Positions 26,247 to 36,008 are shown, counted from the first letter of the stretch. The stretch: DNA of 64,000 nucleotides from Streptomyces sp. A2-16 (GCF_018128905.1 NZ_CP063808.1:1178001-1242000), one strand, 5' to 3'. Notes: generated by a model not told the origin, from the letters alone. Numbers and translations: made by a program.

Positions 26247-27398
26247 TCACGGCGGCCCTGTCCATACGAGGGCCATGTAGGCGCCCCAGTACGCCGAGCT
26301 CAGTACCGCCGCCGTCACCGCCGCCGCGCGGTGGCGGGACGCGGCCCCGGCCAGGCGTACGGCGAGCGGGAGCAGCAGCGGGAACGCCGGGAGCAGGTAG
26401 CGGGCCCGGGGGAAGTACACACCACCGCTGGCCAGCACGATCAGCAGCGTCACGCCCGTGAACACCAGCAGGGGCAGCGGCTGGCGGTCCCTCACGGACA
26501 GGGCGAACAGGAGCACCGACGCCAGCAGCGTCACCGTCACCAGGACCAGGAACAGCTCGGGTGTCGAGTCGTACGCCAGCAGGCTCCTGAACCGCCGCAG
26601 GGTCTCCACGCCGCCGTCCAGCTCGTTCCGCCACGTCCGCTGTACGGCGAAGTAGCCGTCCCAGCGGCCCAGGCGCAGGCCCACCCAGCCCACGTAGGCG
26701 CACCAGCCCAGCGGGGCCAGGAACGCGGCCGCCAGGGCGCGGGGGCGGCGCCAGGAGAACAGGCACGTCACCGTGACCGCCGCCGCCACCGCGATGCCCG
26801 TCGGGCGGGTGAGGCCGGCCAGGACCGCCAGACAGGCCGCGGTGAGCGGACGGTCGGCGAGCAGGGCGTACAGCGCCCAGGCCGCGAGCGCCGTGAACAG
26901 GGACTCGGTGTAGCCCATCCACTGCACGAGCCCGACCGGGAAGGCGGCCCACAGAACGGTCAGCAGCACGCCGACGCGCCGGCCGTGCAGCCGGTCGCCG
27001 ACCGCGAAGACCCCCCAGGCCGCGACCAGTGACGCGGCGACGGCGAGGCACAGGGCGGTGCTCGCGCGGGTTCCGGGGGTGACGGCCGCGACCGCCTTGA
27101 CCAGGACCGGGTGGAGCGGGAAGAAGACCAGGTTGTTGCCGCCGTCCATGGCGCCGAGCTCACGCGCGTAACCGTGGTCGGCGATGGCCAGGTAGTACTC
27201 CGCGTCCCACTGGGTCGCCAGGATCGGCCAGACGCCGTGGTGCTGCCGGTGCGCCCACAGGGAGAGCACCACGAGGCCCAGGGCGCGTACGCCGACGTAG
27301 GCGAGCAGTGCCTGGACGAGGGCCGGGACGCGGCGGCGCGGGGCGTTCGGGGCACCGGCCGCCGTGTTCGGGGTCGGCCGGAGGGCGGTCGAGGACAC
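26247..27398 (-). CDS. GT-C membrane glycosyltransferase (PIG-V/mannosyltransferase-like)
   Basis: 383 residues with about ten hydrophobic segments. The first lumenal loop carries TQWDAEYYLAIADHGY, a GT-C-type acidic active-site loop of the W-D-A/G-x-W/Y-Y form seen in PIG-V-like mannosyltransferases, followed by NLVFFPLHPVLVK. Such enzymes use polyprenyl-phosphate sugars outside the membrane. The GTG at 27398 is chosen for GGAGG 9 nt upstream; a longer start at 27473 lacks such a site. Acceptor unknown. Confidence 0.82.
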   Translation of the reverse strand: MSSTALRPTPNTAAGAPNAPRRRVPALVQALLAYVGVRALGLVVLSLWAHRQHHGVWPILATQWDAEYYLAIADHGYARELGAMDGGNNLVFFPLHPVLVKAVAAVTPGTRASTALCLAVAASLVAAWGVFAVGDRLHGRRVGVLLTVLWAAFPVGLVQWMGYTESLFTALAAWALYALLADRPLTAACLAVLAGLTRPTGIAVAAAVTVTCLFSWRRPRALAAAFLAPLGWCAYVGWVGLRLGRWDGYFAVQRTWRNELDGGVETLRRFRSLLAYDSTPELFLVLVTVTLLASVLLFALSVRDRQPLPLLVFTGVTLLIVLASGGVYFPRARYLLPAFPLLLPLAVRLAGAASRHRAAAVTAAVLSSAYWGAYMALVWTGPP

Positions 27399-27586
27399 GG
27401 TGACGGGCCTCCAGGACTGGCTCGGGTGCACTTCGCGTCCACCGTTGCCCGGAGGCCGGGGCGCACGGCGCAACCAAGGTCAACATCGATCCCTAAATCA
27501 CCCGATGGGATGCTACGGACCAGTACATGGGTCAACGCAGAGGTCCAGTCCAGTCGGCATTCACCGGCCGCTGTCAGCCTCCGGCC

Positions 27587-29176
27587 ATGAACGCACCCCT
27601 GAACACCCCGCGCATGGGCATCCCCGCCCGTCTCGCGGACACCCTGAGCATGCCGGAGCGGCACGAGTACCTCCGGCGGTCCCTGTCCCGGCGCGGACTC
27701 CTCGCCGCGACCGCGGTCGCCGGTGCGGCCGGGCTCGCCACGGGCGGTACGGCGCGGGCGGCGAGCCCCGACCTCGTCACCCGCCCGGCCACCGAGCACG
27801 TCGACGGCGCGCTCGTGGCACCGTTCGGCCGCCACCTCGCCTACGGCGCCGACCCGCGCACCCAGATGCGGGTCTCCTGGCAGGTGCCGCTGCCGGTGCG
27901 CAAGCCGTTCCTGCGGATCGGACTGAGCCCGCTGGACCTCGGGCACAAGGTCCCCGCCGAGGTGCGGGACCTGTTCACCCCGGCCGGCGTCGGCAAGAGC
28001 GCCGACATCGACCAGTACTACGTGCACGCGGCGCTGGACAAGCTGCGGCCCGGGACGACGTACTACTACGGCGTGGGACACGACGGCTTCGACCCGGCCC
28101 ACCCGGGAGCCGCGCACACCGTCTACTCCTTCACCACCGCTCCCGACCCGCACACCCGGCGGCCGTTCGCCTTCACCGCGTTCGGCGACCAGAACCCCAG
28201 CTACACCGCCATCGGCCTCAACGCCCTCGTCCAGGCCCAGAACCCGGCCTTCCACCTGCACGCCGGGGACATCTGCTACGCCGAGGAGACCGGGCACGGA
28301 CTGCCCGCCGACAGCAGCAACTACGACGCCCGGCAGTGGGACCAGTTCCTCGCCCAGATCGAACCGACGTCGAGCCGGGTGCCGTGGATGGTCGCGTTCG
28401 GCAACCACGACATGGAGGCCTGGTACTCGCCCAACGGGTACGGCGGCAACGAGGCGCGCTTCACGCTGCCGGGCAACGGGTTCGATCCGGAGAAGGCGCC
28501 GGGTGTGTACTCCTTCGTCCACGGCAACGTCGCCGTCGTCTCGGTCGACGCGAACGACGTGTCCTACGAGATCCCGGCGAACCGTGGCTACACGGACGGC
28601 AGGCAGACCGCGTGGCTCGACCGACGGCTGGGGCAGCTGCGGAAGACGCCCGGCATCGACTTCATCGTGGTCTTCCATCACCACTGCGCCTACTCCACCA
28701 CCAGCTCGCACGCCTCGGAGGGCGGGGTGCGGGAGCAGTGGGTGCCGCTCTACGAGAAGCACCAGGTGGATCTCGTCGTCAACGGGCACAACCACGTGTA
28801 CGAGCGCACGGACCCCGTGGTGCGGGACAAGGCCGTGCGGGAGCTGCCCATCGGCGGCACGCACGAGCCGTCCCGCGGTGGTGTCGTCTACGTGACCGCG
28901 GGCGCCGGCGGCGAGAGCGTCTACAGCTTCCCCGTCGCCGACAGCTACGAGGGGCACGAGGACGAGGTCGGTGCGGTGCCGACGTACTGCACGGGCGCGA
29001 GCGGCAAGGTCACCGAGAACGTGGACTGGTCGCGGGTGCGGTACACCGGCTACTCGTTCATCCGCGTCGACGTGAAGCCGGCGCACGTGGGGCGGACGGC
29101 CACGCTGACCGTGCGGGCGCTGGCGGCGACCGGGGCGGAGGTGGATCGGTTCACCGTGGCGCGGAAGGTGGGCTGA
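27587..29176 (+). CDS. Tat-exported purple-acid-phosphatase-like metallophosphoesterase
   Basis: 529 residues. A twin-arginine signal (LRRSLSRRGLLAATAVAGAAGL) precedes an N-terminal fibronectin-like domain (RMSWQ-type strand and YYYGVG) and a metallophosphoesterase core with GDQNPSY, HAGDICYAEE, GNHDME, VFHHHC and NGHNHVYER, the five metal-ligand motifs of the purple acid phosphatase group. It acts outside the cell on phosphate esters. ATG 27587 or 27614 are both possible; neither has a clear ribosome site. The stop is inside a tandem repeat. Confidence 0.9.
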   Translation: MNAPLNTPRMGIPARLADTLSMPERHEYLRRSLSRRGLLAATAVAGAAGLATGGTARAASPDLVTRPATEHVDGALVAPFGRHLAYGADPRTQMRVSWQVPLPVRKPFLRIGLSPLDLGHKVPAEVRDLFTPAGVGKSADIDQYYVHAALDKLRPGTTYYYGVGHDGFDPAHPGAAHTVYSFTTAPDPHTRRPFAFTAFGDQNPSYTAIGLNALVQAQNPAFHLHAGDICYAEETGHGLPADSSNYDARQWDQFLAQIEPTSSRVPWMVAFGNHDMEAWYSPNGYGGNEARFTLPGNGFDPEKAPGVYSFVHGNVAVVSVDANDVSYEIPANRGYTDGRQTAWLDRRLGQLRKTPGIDFIVVFHHHCAYSTTSSHASEGGVREQWVPLYEKHQVDLVVNGHNHVYERTDPVVRDKAVRELPIGGTHEPSRGGVVYVTAGAGGESVYSFPVADSYEGHEDEVGAVPTYCTGASGKVTENVDWSRVRYTGYSFIRVDVKPAHVGRTATLTVRALAATGAEVDRFTVARKVG

Positions 29177-29268
29177 CCGGGGTGGTGCCGGGGGTGGGCT
29201 GACCGGGGTGGTGCGGGTGGGCTGACCGGGGTGGTGCGGGGGTGGGCCGGCCGGGGTGGTGCCGGAGG
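29167..29268 (+). repeat. Short tandem repeat across the phosphatase stop codon
   Basis: About four copies of a 23-29 bp unit built on GGGCTGACCGGGGTGGTGC. The first copy contains the stop codon TGA; the last copy is diverged (GGGCCGGCCGGGGTGGTGC). It probably arose by slippage and lies in the 3' untranslated region. Confidence 0.8.
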
Positions 29269-29286
29269 TGCTGTGACGGGGGAGGG

Positions 29287-29316
29287 GAGGGGCGGTCCGG
29301 ACGGGGGCCGCCCCTC
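29287..29316. terminator. Bidirectional hairpin between phosphatase and phosphohexomutase genes
   Basis: GAGGGGCGG / CCGCCCCTC, a 9-bp perfect stem with a 12-nt loop, between convergent genes. Confidence 0.75.
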
Positions 29317-29319
29317 GGC

Positions 29320-30951
29320 TCAGATTCCGGCTGCCGTCGAGAGGTCCTGCTTGATGGTGGTCAGGAGGGCGGTCGCCTCGGCGCGGGCCGTCGGGAGGTC
29401 CGCGTGGGTGGCCACGGGGATCACCACCTCCAGGTAGCACTTCAGCTTCGGCTCCGTGCCGCTCGGGCGGACGATGACCCGCGCGCCGGTGAGCGTGTAG
29501 CGCAAGCCGTCCGTGGGCGGCAGCCTGTCCGTGCCCCGGGTGAGGTCCTCCGCCCGGGTGACGGGCAGGCCCGCGAGTGCCGTCGGCGGGTGCTCGCGGA
29601 GCCGCTGCATCGCCCCGGCGATGACCGACAGGTCCTCCACACGCACCGAGAGCTGGTCCGTGGCGTGCAGACCGTGTGCCACGGCGAGGTCGTCGAGGAG
29701 GTCCGGGAGCGTGCGGTTCTGCTCCTTCAGCTCGGAGGCGAGCTCCGTGATGAGGAGGGCCGCGGTGATGCCGTCCTTGTCCCGTACGCCCTCGGGGTCC
29801 ACGCAGTAGCCGAGGGCCTCCTCGTAGCCGTAGCGCAGACCCTCCACCCGGGCGATCCACTTGAAGCCGGTGAGGGTCTCCTCGTAGGGGAGGCCCGCCT
29901 TCTCGGCGATCCTGCCGAGGAGGGAGGAGGAGACGATCGACTCGGCGAACGTGCCCTGCGCTCCGCGGGCCACCAGGTGTGCGGCCAGGAGGGCGCCGAC
30001 CTCGTCGCCCCTCAGCATGCGCCAGGCGCCGTCGTCCTTCACGGCCACCGCGCAGCGGTCCGCGTCCGGGTCGTTCGCGATGATCAGGTCCGGGTCCGTC
30101 TCCCTGGCCTTCGCGAAGGCCAGGTCCATCGCGCCGGGCTCCTCCGGGTTGGGGAAGGCCACGGTCGGGAAGTCGGGGTCGGGGTCGGCCTGTTCGGCGA
30201 CGAGGTCCGGGGTGGGGAAGCCGGCCCGTTCGAACGCGGCGAGGAGGGTGTCCTTGCCGACTCCGTGCATCGCCGTGTAGACCGTGCGGGCGGTGCGGGG
30301 CGAGTTCTCCGCGAGTACGGCGTCCGTGCGGGCGAGGTAGGCGTCGAGGACGCTGTCGTCGAGGGTCTCCCAGCCGGTGTCGGGGCGGGGGACGTCGTTC
30401 AGCGACCCGATCGCGGCGATCTCCGCGGCGATCTCCGCGTCGGCGGGCGGGACGATCTGGGAGCCGTCGCCGAGGTAGACCTTGTAGCCGTTGTCGCGGG
30501 GCGGGTTGTGGCTGGCGGTGACCTCTACGCCGGCCGCCGCGCCGAGGTGCCTTATCGCGAACGCGAGGACGGGGGTGGGGAGGGGGCGGGGGAGCACCGC
30601 GGCCCTCAGGCCGGCGCCGGTGATCACGGCGGCGGTGTCCCGGGCGAAGTCCTCCGACTTGTGGCGGGCGTCGTAGCCGATGACCACGAGGCCGTTCTTG
30701 CTGCCGTGCTTCTTCAGGTACGCCGCGAGGCCGGCTGCGGCTCGGATGACGACGGCGCGGTTCATGCGCAGGGGGCCTGCGCCGAGTTCGCCGCGGAGGC
30801 CGGCGGTGCCGAACTGGAGGGTGCCGCTGAAGCGGGCGGTCAGTTCGGTGACGTCTCCGGCCTCGATGAGCTTGGTGAGCTCGTCGCGGGTGTCCGGGTC
30901 GGGGTCCTCGGCGAGCCAGGTCCTGGCCCGGGCGATGAGATCGTCTTGCAC
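29320..30951 (-). CDS. Phosphohexomutase (phosphoglucomutase/phosphomannomutase)
   Basis: 543 residues of the alpha-D-phosphohexomutase superfamily. It has FGTAGLRGELGAGPLRMN, the phosphoserine loop VTASHNPPRDNGYKVY, the metal loop NDPDADRCAV, the sugar loop GYEEALGYCVD and the phosphate-binding RPSGTEPKLKCY. The length and the D-x-D-x-D-R form fit the PGM2/PMM group, which may include phosphopentomutase activity. Given pnp 425 nt upstream on the same strand, conversion of (deoxy)ribose-1-phosphate to the 5-phosphate is a real possibility. GTG at 30951 is chosen. Confidence 0.88.
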   Translation of the reverse strand: MQDDLIARARTWLAEDPDPDTRDELTKLIEAGDVTELTARFSGTLQFGTAGLRGELGAGPLRMNRAVVIRAAAGLAAYLKKHGSKNGLVVIGYDARHKSEDFARDTAAVITGAGLRAAVLPRPLPTPVLAFAIRHLGAAAGVEVTASHNPPRDNGYKVYLGDGSQIVPPADAEIAAEIAAIGSLNDVPRPDTGWETLDDSVLDAYLARTDAVLAENSPRTARTVYTAMHGVGKDTLLAAFERAGFPTPDLVAEQADPDPDFPTVAFPNPEEPGAMDLAFAKARETDPDLIIANDPDADRCAVAVKDDGAWRMLRGDEVGALLAAHLVARGAQGTFAESIVSSSLLGRIAEKAGLPYEETLTGFKWIARVEGLRYGYEEALGYCVDPEGVRDKDGITAALLITELASELKEQNRTLPDLLDDLAVAHGLHATDQLSVRVEDLSVIAGAMQRLREHPPTALAGLPVTRAEDLTRGTDRLPPTDGLRYTLTGARVIVRPSGTEPKLKCYLEVVIPVATHADLPTARAEATALLTTIKQDLSTAAGI

Positions 30952-30975
30952 GGTTGCGTCAGCCTCTCGTTGTGT

Positions 30976-31154
30976 GATGCCTGCGGCGGCCTGTTTCGGT
31001 TCGGTGGGGGCGTGTGTAGCGCGTGCGGGTGCGTGGTGGGTCGGGGCCGGGGTGGGGGGTATCCGTCCTCGGTCCGGCGGTAGCTGTTGCTTCAGCAGTG
31101 CTCGGTAACGGACGCCGGCCGCTGCGGGCGGACACCCCCCACCCCGTCCCCTTC
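30976..31154. repeat. Dispersed hairpin-forming repeat R1, copy a
   Basis: About 178 bp, nearly identical to 46708-46885. Inside it are long inverted arms (GGGGTGGGGGGTATCC at 31049-31064 and GGACACCCCCCACCCC at 31130-31145, one mismatch) that could form a stable RNA hairpin. It lies between the phosphohexomutase and pnp genes. No open frame is supported in it. Confidence 0.85.
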
Positions 31155-31195
31155 CCGCCGTACGCGTCTGCACGAGCGTCCACCGTCCCAAGCCA

Positions 31196-31372
31196 GGGGC
31201 GCGGGGGACTGCGCGACCAGCCACATCGCAGCTGTGGCCGCCCGACAACCGAACCCGGCACCCTGGTGGGTGCCCGGTCCAAGCCCAGCGCAGCTGCTCG
31301 CGGGGAACTGCGCGACCAGCCACATCGCAGCTGTGGCCGCCCGACAACCGAACCCGGCACCCCCTACCGCGC
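31196..31372. repeat. Dispersed GGGGCGCGGGGAACTGCGCG repeat, tandem pair
   Basis: Two 56-bp identical copies (31208-31263 and 31307-31362), 99 bp apart. Each is a version of the GGGGCGCGGGG-ACTGCGCGACCAGCC element that is abundant between Streptomyces genes, with a CCACA...TGTGG dyad. Related copies lie at 46911 and 56252. They sit just after the pnp stop codon and may form its 3' end. Confidence 0.85.
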
Positions 31373-31376
31373 TCCC

Positions 31377-32201
31377 TCAGATCCGCTCAAGCACCTGCGC
31401 CAGCAGCGCGCCCATCCGGGTCGCGCTGTCGCGGCCGGCCTGGAGAACCTCCTCGTGGTTGAGGGGCTCGCCCGTCATTCCCGCGGCGAGGTTGGTGACG
31501 AGGGAGATGCCGAGGATCTCGGCGCCCGCCTCGCGTGCGGCGATCGCCTCGAGGACGGTCGACATGCCCACCAGGTCCGCGCCGATGACGCGGGCCATGC
31601 GGATCTCGGCCGGGGTCTCGTAGTGCGGGCCGGGGAACTGGGCGTAGACGCCCTCCTCCAGCGTGGGGTCGATCTCCTTGCACAGGGCGCGCAGGCGGGG
31701 GGAGTAGAGGTCGGTCAGGTCGACGAAGTTCGCGCCGATGATCGGGGACGTCGCCGTGAGGTTGATGTGGTCGCTGATCAGGACCGGCTGGCCGGGGCGC
31801 ATGCCCTCGCGCAGGCCGCCGCAACCGTTGGTGAGGACGATCGTCTTGCAGCCGGCCGCGACCGCGGTGCGCACACCGTGGGCCACGGCGGCCACGCCAC
31901 GGCCCTCGTAGTAGTGGGTGCGGCCGAGGAAGACCAGGGCACGCTTCGCGCCGATCCGGTACGAGCGGATCTTGCCGCCGTGGCCCTCCACCGCCGGCGG
32001 CGGGAAGCCGGGCAGCTCGGTGACCTGGAACTCGGCGTCGGGGGCACCGAGCGCGTCCACGGCCGGTGCCCAGCCGGAGCCCATCACGAGGGCGACGTCG
32101 TGGGTCTCGGCGCCGGTCAGTTCACGCAGGCGTGCGGCGGCGGCGTCGGCGGCGGCGTGCGGGTCGCCCTGGATGTCGTCCGGAAGAAGAGATGCGTTCA
32201 C
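31377..32201 (-). CDS. Purine nucleoside phosphorylase (trimeric type)
   Basis: 274 residues. The enzyme phosphorolyses (deoxy)inosine/(deoxy)guanosine to base plus pentose-1-phosphate. Motifs of the low-molecular-mass trimeric class are clear: [47 protein letters not shown] and [15 protein letters not shown]. The GTG at 32201 follows TACCCT (32209-32214, minus) by 7 nt, giving a leaderless transcript. The nucleoside operator covers the -35 region. It acts directly after adenosine deaminase. Confidence 0.95.
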   Translation of the reverse strand: MNASLLPDDIQGDPHAAADAAAARLRELTGAETHDVALVMGSGWAPAVDALGAPDAEFQVTELPGFPPPAVEGHGGKIRSYRIGAKRALVFLGRTHYYEGRGVAAVAHGVRTAVAAGCKTIVLTNGCGGLREGMRPGQPVLISDHINLTATSPIIGANFVDLTDLYSPRLRALCKEIDPTLEEGVYAQFPGPHYETPAEIRMARVIGADLVGMSTVLEAIAAREAGAEILGISLVTNLAAGMTGEPLNHEEVLQAGRDSATRMGALLAQVLERI

Positions 32202-32225
32202 GCGGACGAGGGTAGCCGGTCCGGG

Positions 32226-32239
32226 CCTACGCGCGTAGA
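32226..32239. promoter_or_regulatory. Nucleoside-regulon operator copy 5 at the pnp promoter
   Basis: CCTACGCGCGTAGA matches 13 of 14 positions of the palindrome. It lies about 25-38 nt before the leaderless GTG, so it overlaps the -35 region upstream of the -10 TACCCT. Confidence 0.8.
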
Positions 32240-32314
32240 TGACAGAGCTGACGGGATGGCGATCGTTGTCTTGTCGTTTCCAACCAACGGCGTGACGCGA
32301 GTGGCCTGTGTGAT

Positions 32315-32752
32315 TCAGCAGGGGCGCTTGCGCAGTTCCATGACGTAGTCGTGGGGCGCGCCGGCCGATTCCGCCGCGTCGGCCACCTCGCCCAGGTAGC
32401 GGGCGGAGGGGAGACCGCCCTCGTAGCCGTTGAGGACGTACGTCCAGGCCTGCTCCTCGCCCTCCAGGGTGTGGACGCGGATGCGGGTGCGGCGGTAGAT
32501 GTCCAGGCCCACGCCCTCCCAGCGGTCCATCGACTCGTCGTCGGCGGGGGCGATGTCGTAGAGGGCCACGAAGACCTGGGAGAGGGGGTCCTCGACGATC
32601 GTCGCCAGCGCACCCTCCCAGCCCATGTGTTCGCCGCCGAACGTCAGCCGCCACCCGTTCAGCCACCCCGTGGCGCGCATCGGCGAGTGCGGGGCGCGGC
32701 GGGTCATCAGCCGCGCGTCGAGGTTGCCGGCGTAGGCGGCGTAGAGCGACAT
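32315..32752 (-). CDS. Gamma-glutamylcyclotransferase-like (GGCT/AIG2) protein
   Basis: 145 residues. The N-terminus [10 protein letters not shown] corresponds to the YGSN substrate loop of GGCT-fold proteins. The protein continues with [24 protein letters not shown] and a C-terminal [19 protein letters not shown], typical of actinobacterial members. It may act on gamma-glutamyl-amines or glutathione/mycothiol-related peptides; this is not fixed by sequence. ATG lies 6 nt after TACTCT on the minus strand, indicating a leaderless mRNA. Confidence 0.82.
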   Translation of the reverse strand: MSLYAAYAGNLDARLMTRRAPHSPMRATGWLNGWRLTFGGEHMGWEGALATIVEDPLSQVFVALYDIAPADDESMDRWEGVGLDIYRRTRIRVHTLEGEEQAWTYVLNGYEGGLPSARYLGEVADAAESAGAPHDYVMELRKRPC

Positions 32753-32857
32753 GGGTCGAGAGTACGGCAGCCTTCCCCGGTGTCTCTCCCGTAACAGTGG
32801 CATCTCGGGGCGCCCCCCTGGCCGTGGCGCCCCCAGTCGTGCGGGACAATGGGGCAT

Positions 32858-34297
32858 GTGACTCGGATCGTGATCATCGGTGGCGGACCCGGCGGATACG
32901 AGGCGGCCCTGGTGGCCGCCCAGCTCGGCGCGGAGGTGACCGTCGTCGACTGCGACGGTCTGGGCGGGGCGTCGGTGCTGACCGACTGCGTGCCGTCGAA
33001 GACCCTTATCGCTACGGCTGAGGTCATGACGACCTTCGACTCGTCCTACGAGGAGCTGGGGATCATCGTGGCCGATGACACCCCTCCGCTGGAGCAGGCC
33101 GCCCGGGTGGTGGGCGTGGATCTGGGCAAGGTCAACCGGCGTGTGAAGCGGCTGGCCCTTGCCCAGTCGCACGACATCACCGCCTCCGTCACGCGTGCCG
33201 GGGCCCGGGTGCTGCGCGGGCGTGGCCGTCTCGAGGGGATGCAGGCCCTCGACGGGTCGCGCAAGGTCGTCGTGCGGGCCGCCGACGGGAGCGAGGAGAC
33301 GCTCGTCGCGGACGCCGTTCTCATCGCCACGGGCGGGCATCCCCGTGAGCTTCCCGACGCCCAGCCCGACGGCGAGCGCATCCTCAACTGGACCCAGGTC
33401 TACGACCTCACCGAGCTGCCCGAAGAGCTCATCGTGGTCGGTTCCGGTGTCACCGGTGCCGAGTTCGCCGGTGCCTACCAGGCGCTCGGGTCCAAGGTGA
33501 CCCTCGTGTCCTCCCGGGACCGCGTGCTGCCCGGGGAGGACCCGGACGCGGCCGCCGTGCTGGAGGACGTCTTCCGCCGCCGGGGCATGAACGTCATGGC
33601 CCGCTCCCGTGCCCAGTCCGCCAAGCGGGTCGGGGACCGGGTCGAGGTCACGCTGGCCGACGGGCGGGTCATCACGGGTTCGCACTGCCTGATGGCCGTC
33701 GGCGCCATTCCCAACAGCGAGGGGATGGGGCTGGAGGAGGCCGGGGTCAAGGTGCGCGAGTCCGGGCACATCTGGACCGACAAGGTGTCCAGGACGACGG
33801 CTCCGGGCGTGTACGCCGCCGGTGACGTGACCGGGGTGTTCGCGCTGGCCTCCGTGGCCGCCATGCAGGGGCGCATCGCCATGTACCACTTCCTCGGCGA
33901 CGCGGTGGCCCCGCTGAACCTGAAGACCGTCTCGTCCAACGTCTTCACCGACCCCGAGATCGCCACCGTCGGCTACTCGCAGTCGGACGTGGACGGCGGG
34001 AAGATCGACGCCCGGGTCGTCAAGCTCCCGCTGCTGCGCAACCCGCGCGCCAAGATGCAGGGCATCCGCGACGGCTTCGTCAAGATCTTCTGCCGTCCGG
34101 GCACCGGGATCGTCGTCGGCGGTGTCGTGGTCTCGCCCCGCGCCTCGGAACTGATCCATCCCATCTCGATCGCGGTCGACAACAATCTGACGGTCGAACA
34201 GATCGCGAACGCGTTCACCGTTTACCCCTCCCTTTCGGGCTCGATCGCCGAGGTGGCGCGGCAGTTGCACACGCGCAAGGAGACCGGCGGGGCCTGA
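32858..34297 (+). CDS. Dihydrolipoamide-dehydrogenase homologue without the redox disulfide (quinone-reductase-like)
   Basis: About 479 residues. FAD ([13 protein letters not shown]) and NAD(P) ([14 protein letters not shown]) Rossmann motifs and the second FAD motif ([10 protein letters not shown]) are intact. The first cysteine of the C-x4-C redox pair is Ser39 ([13 protein letters not shown]), and the C-terminal His-x-x-x-x-Glu partner is replaced (VYPSLSGS). It is therefore not a classical lipoamide dehydrogenase; mycobacterial LpdA-type NAD(P)H:quinone reductases are the closest concept. GTG at 32858 follows GACAAT by 7 nt; ATG 32849 is an alternative. Confidence 0.85.
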   Translation: MTRIVIIGGGPGGYEAALVAAQLGAEVTVVDCDGLGGASVLTDCVPSKTLIATAEVMTTFDSSYEELGIIVADDTPPLEQAARVVGVDLGKVNRRVKRLALAQSHDITASVTRAGARVLRGRGRLEGMQALDGSRKVVVRAADGSEETLVADAVLIATGGHPRELPDAQPDGERILNWTQVYDLTELPEELIVVGSGVTGAEFAGAYQALGSKVTLVSSRDRVLPGEDPDAAAVLEDVFRRRGMNVMARSRAQSAKRVGDRVEVTLADGRVITGSHCLMAVGAIPNSEGMGLEEAGVKVRESGHIWTDKVSRTTAPGVYAAGDVTGVFALASVAAMQGRIAMYHFLGDAVAPLNLKTVSSNVFTDPEIATVGYSQSDVDGGKIDARVVKLPLLRNPRAKMQGIRDGFVKIFCRPGTGIVVGGVVVSPRASELIHPISIAVDNNLTVEQIANAFTVYPSLSGSIAEVARQLHTRKETGGA

Positions 34298-34463
34298 CGG
34301 CCGAAAGCGATTCCTGCCTGGTCACAGGGAGTTGCCGACCATTCGCGCGGCATAGGCGGGGAGATTAGGCCCTATACCACTTCGCGCCCTGCCGTGCGAA
34401 CATCTTCTGCTATTCGGCGCAAACAGCTGAAAGCAGACGGTCGTTGGCGTTACTGTCAGTTTC

Positions 34464-35423
34464 GTGTTCGCTGCAGAACGTCGCCAATTGATCCTCGAAA
34501 TGGTGCGAGCCAACGGGGCTGTATCGCTCCGTGAGCTCGCCCGCGTCGTCCAGACCTCCGAAGTGACCGTACGGCGGGACGTGCGCGCACTGGAGGCAGA
34601 AGGACTCCTCGACCGCCGACATGGCGGTGCGGTATTGCCGGGCGGGTTCACGCGGGAGTCCGGCTTTCCGCAGAAATCGCATCTCGCGACCGCCGAGAAG
34701 ACGGCCATCGCCGATCTCGCCGCGGGTCTCGTCGAAGAAGGCGAGGCCATTGTGGTGGGGGCGGGTACCACCACCCAGGAGCTGGCCCGCCGGCTCGCCC
34801 GGGTTCCGGGACTGACCGTCGTGACCAATTCCCTGCTGGTGGCCCAGGCGCTCGCCCATGCCAACCGGGTGGAAGTCGTCATGACCGGCGGCACCCTGCG
34901 CGGTTCCAACTACGCCCTGGTGGGTTCGGGGGCGGAACAGTCGCTCCAGGGGCTCCGGGTCTCGCGGGCCTTCCTCTCCGGAAGCGGGCTCACCGCCGAG
35001 CGCGGGCTGTCCACGTCCAACATGCTGTCCGCGTCCGTGGACCGGGCGCTGGTGCAGGCCGCCGCGGAGGTGGTGGTCCTCGCCGACCACACCAAGCTCG
35101 GCACCGACACGATGTTCCAGACCGTGCCGACCGACGTGATCACCCGCCTCGTGACGGACGAGCCGCCGGCCCACGACGACCGGGCCGCCACAGAACTCCA
35201 GGCGCTCGCCGACCAGGGGGTGCAGATCGCCGTGGCCGGCGCGTCGGGAGCGCCGGGGGGTGATCAGGTCCCGGCGCGGCAGCAACAGCGCCGGGACGTG
35301 CCCCTGCCGGGACCCCGCCGCGGCCAGGTCCCGTCCGGCCCCACCCTCCGCACCGCCACGGTCCTCGGCGACCCGACTCCGGGGGCGGAGCGGGCACGAG
35401 TGGCAGACCTTCGTCGCCGCTGA
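34464..35423 (+). CDS. DeoR-family transcriptional regulator
   Basis: 319 residues. The N-terminal winged HTH (AERRQLILEMVRANGAVSLRELARVVQTSEVTVRRDVRALE) is followed by a DeoR effector domain of the phosphosugar type (VVVGAGTTTQELARRL, VVMTGGTLRGSNYALVG, FLSGSGLTAERGLST). The last ~60 residues are an unusual Arg/Pro/Gln-rich tail beyond normal family length (~255). GTG at 34464 follows TACTGT by 7 nt (leaderless). The effector domain would bind a phosphorylated sugar such as (deoxy)ribose phosphate, making it a candidate controller of the nucleoside genes. Confidence 0.9.
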   Translation: MFAAERRQLILEMVRANGAVSLRELARVVQTSEVTVRRDVRALEAEGLLDRRHGGAVLPGGFTRESGFPQKSHLATAEKTAIADLAAGLVEEGEAIVVGAGTTTQELARRLARVPGLTVVTNSLLVAQALAHANRVEVVMTGGTLRGSNYALVGSGAEQSLQGLRVSRAFLSGSGLTAERGLSTSNMLSASVDRALVQAAAEVVVLADHTKLGTDTMFQTVPTDVITRLVTDEPPAHDDRAATELQALADQGVQIAVAGASGAPGGDQVPARQQQRRDVPLPGPRRGQVPSGPTLRTATVLGDPTPGAERARVADLRRR

Positions 35424-36008
35424 GCCCGCTGGGTGAGGGGGCGGTTGTCCTCGGCGGCCTGAGGAAACGGGCCGGCCGGGCGGGGGGAAGCGGCGCACCG
35501 CTTCGAGGGTGCGGCCGCTCGGGACCGGCTGCTTGAGACCGGTTGCTCGATGCCGGTTGCTCGGAAAGTGCGGGGCTGTTCCGGGCGGGCCGGGTTGACG
35601 GCCGGGGGTGCCGTGCGGCTCGGCGGTCGTGGAGCGGGTTCGGTCGAAGGTGCTGGGCCCGTGGAGCCTCGGAACCGGTTGAGGGGCTGGGCTGCGGTGC
35701 GGTTCGGCTGTCGTGGGGCGGGGCGCCGGTGGGGGCGCTTGGGCTCCGGGAGCCGGGGCGGTTCGTTGGCGTGGGGTTGTCGTGCGATTTCCGATGGTCG
35801 TGGGGCCGCCGTGCCTCGCGGGATCGGGATCGGTGTCCGGGTGCGGGCAGAGGTGCCCTTGAGTCCCCGACGTTCGGCGTGGGCGGGATGCCCGCTCAAC
35901 CCGCCCTCCGTCCAACCCCGGCGATCCGAGCCGGACGCTTCACGTGGCGGAGGGAAGCCGTAGCCGGGTGCGCACCGCGTAAGGCCACCGTCTCGGGGGA
36001 CGGGGAAG
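35424..36008. other. Long G-rich intergenic region without a supported gene
   Basis: About 585 bp between the DeoR gene and the accA2 terminator. Frames here lack any domain, ribosome site or codon bias typical of the neighbours. The stretch is rich in GGTT and CGGTT words, with short imperfect repeats (ACCGGTTGCTCG, CCGGTTGCTCGG at 35535-35565). I see no RNA gene. Confidence 0.5.

Noticed and set aside
29167..29268. Regular repeats considered as a CRISPR array
   Set aside because: Units are tandem without spacers, G-rich and variable in length, with no cas genes nearby.
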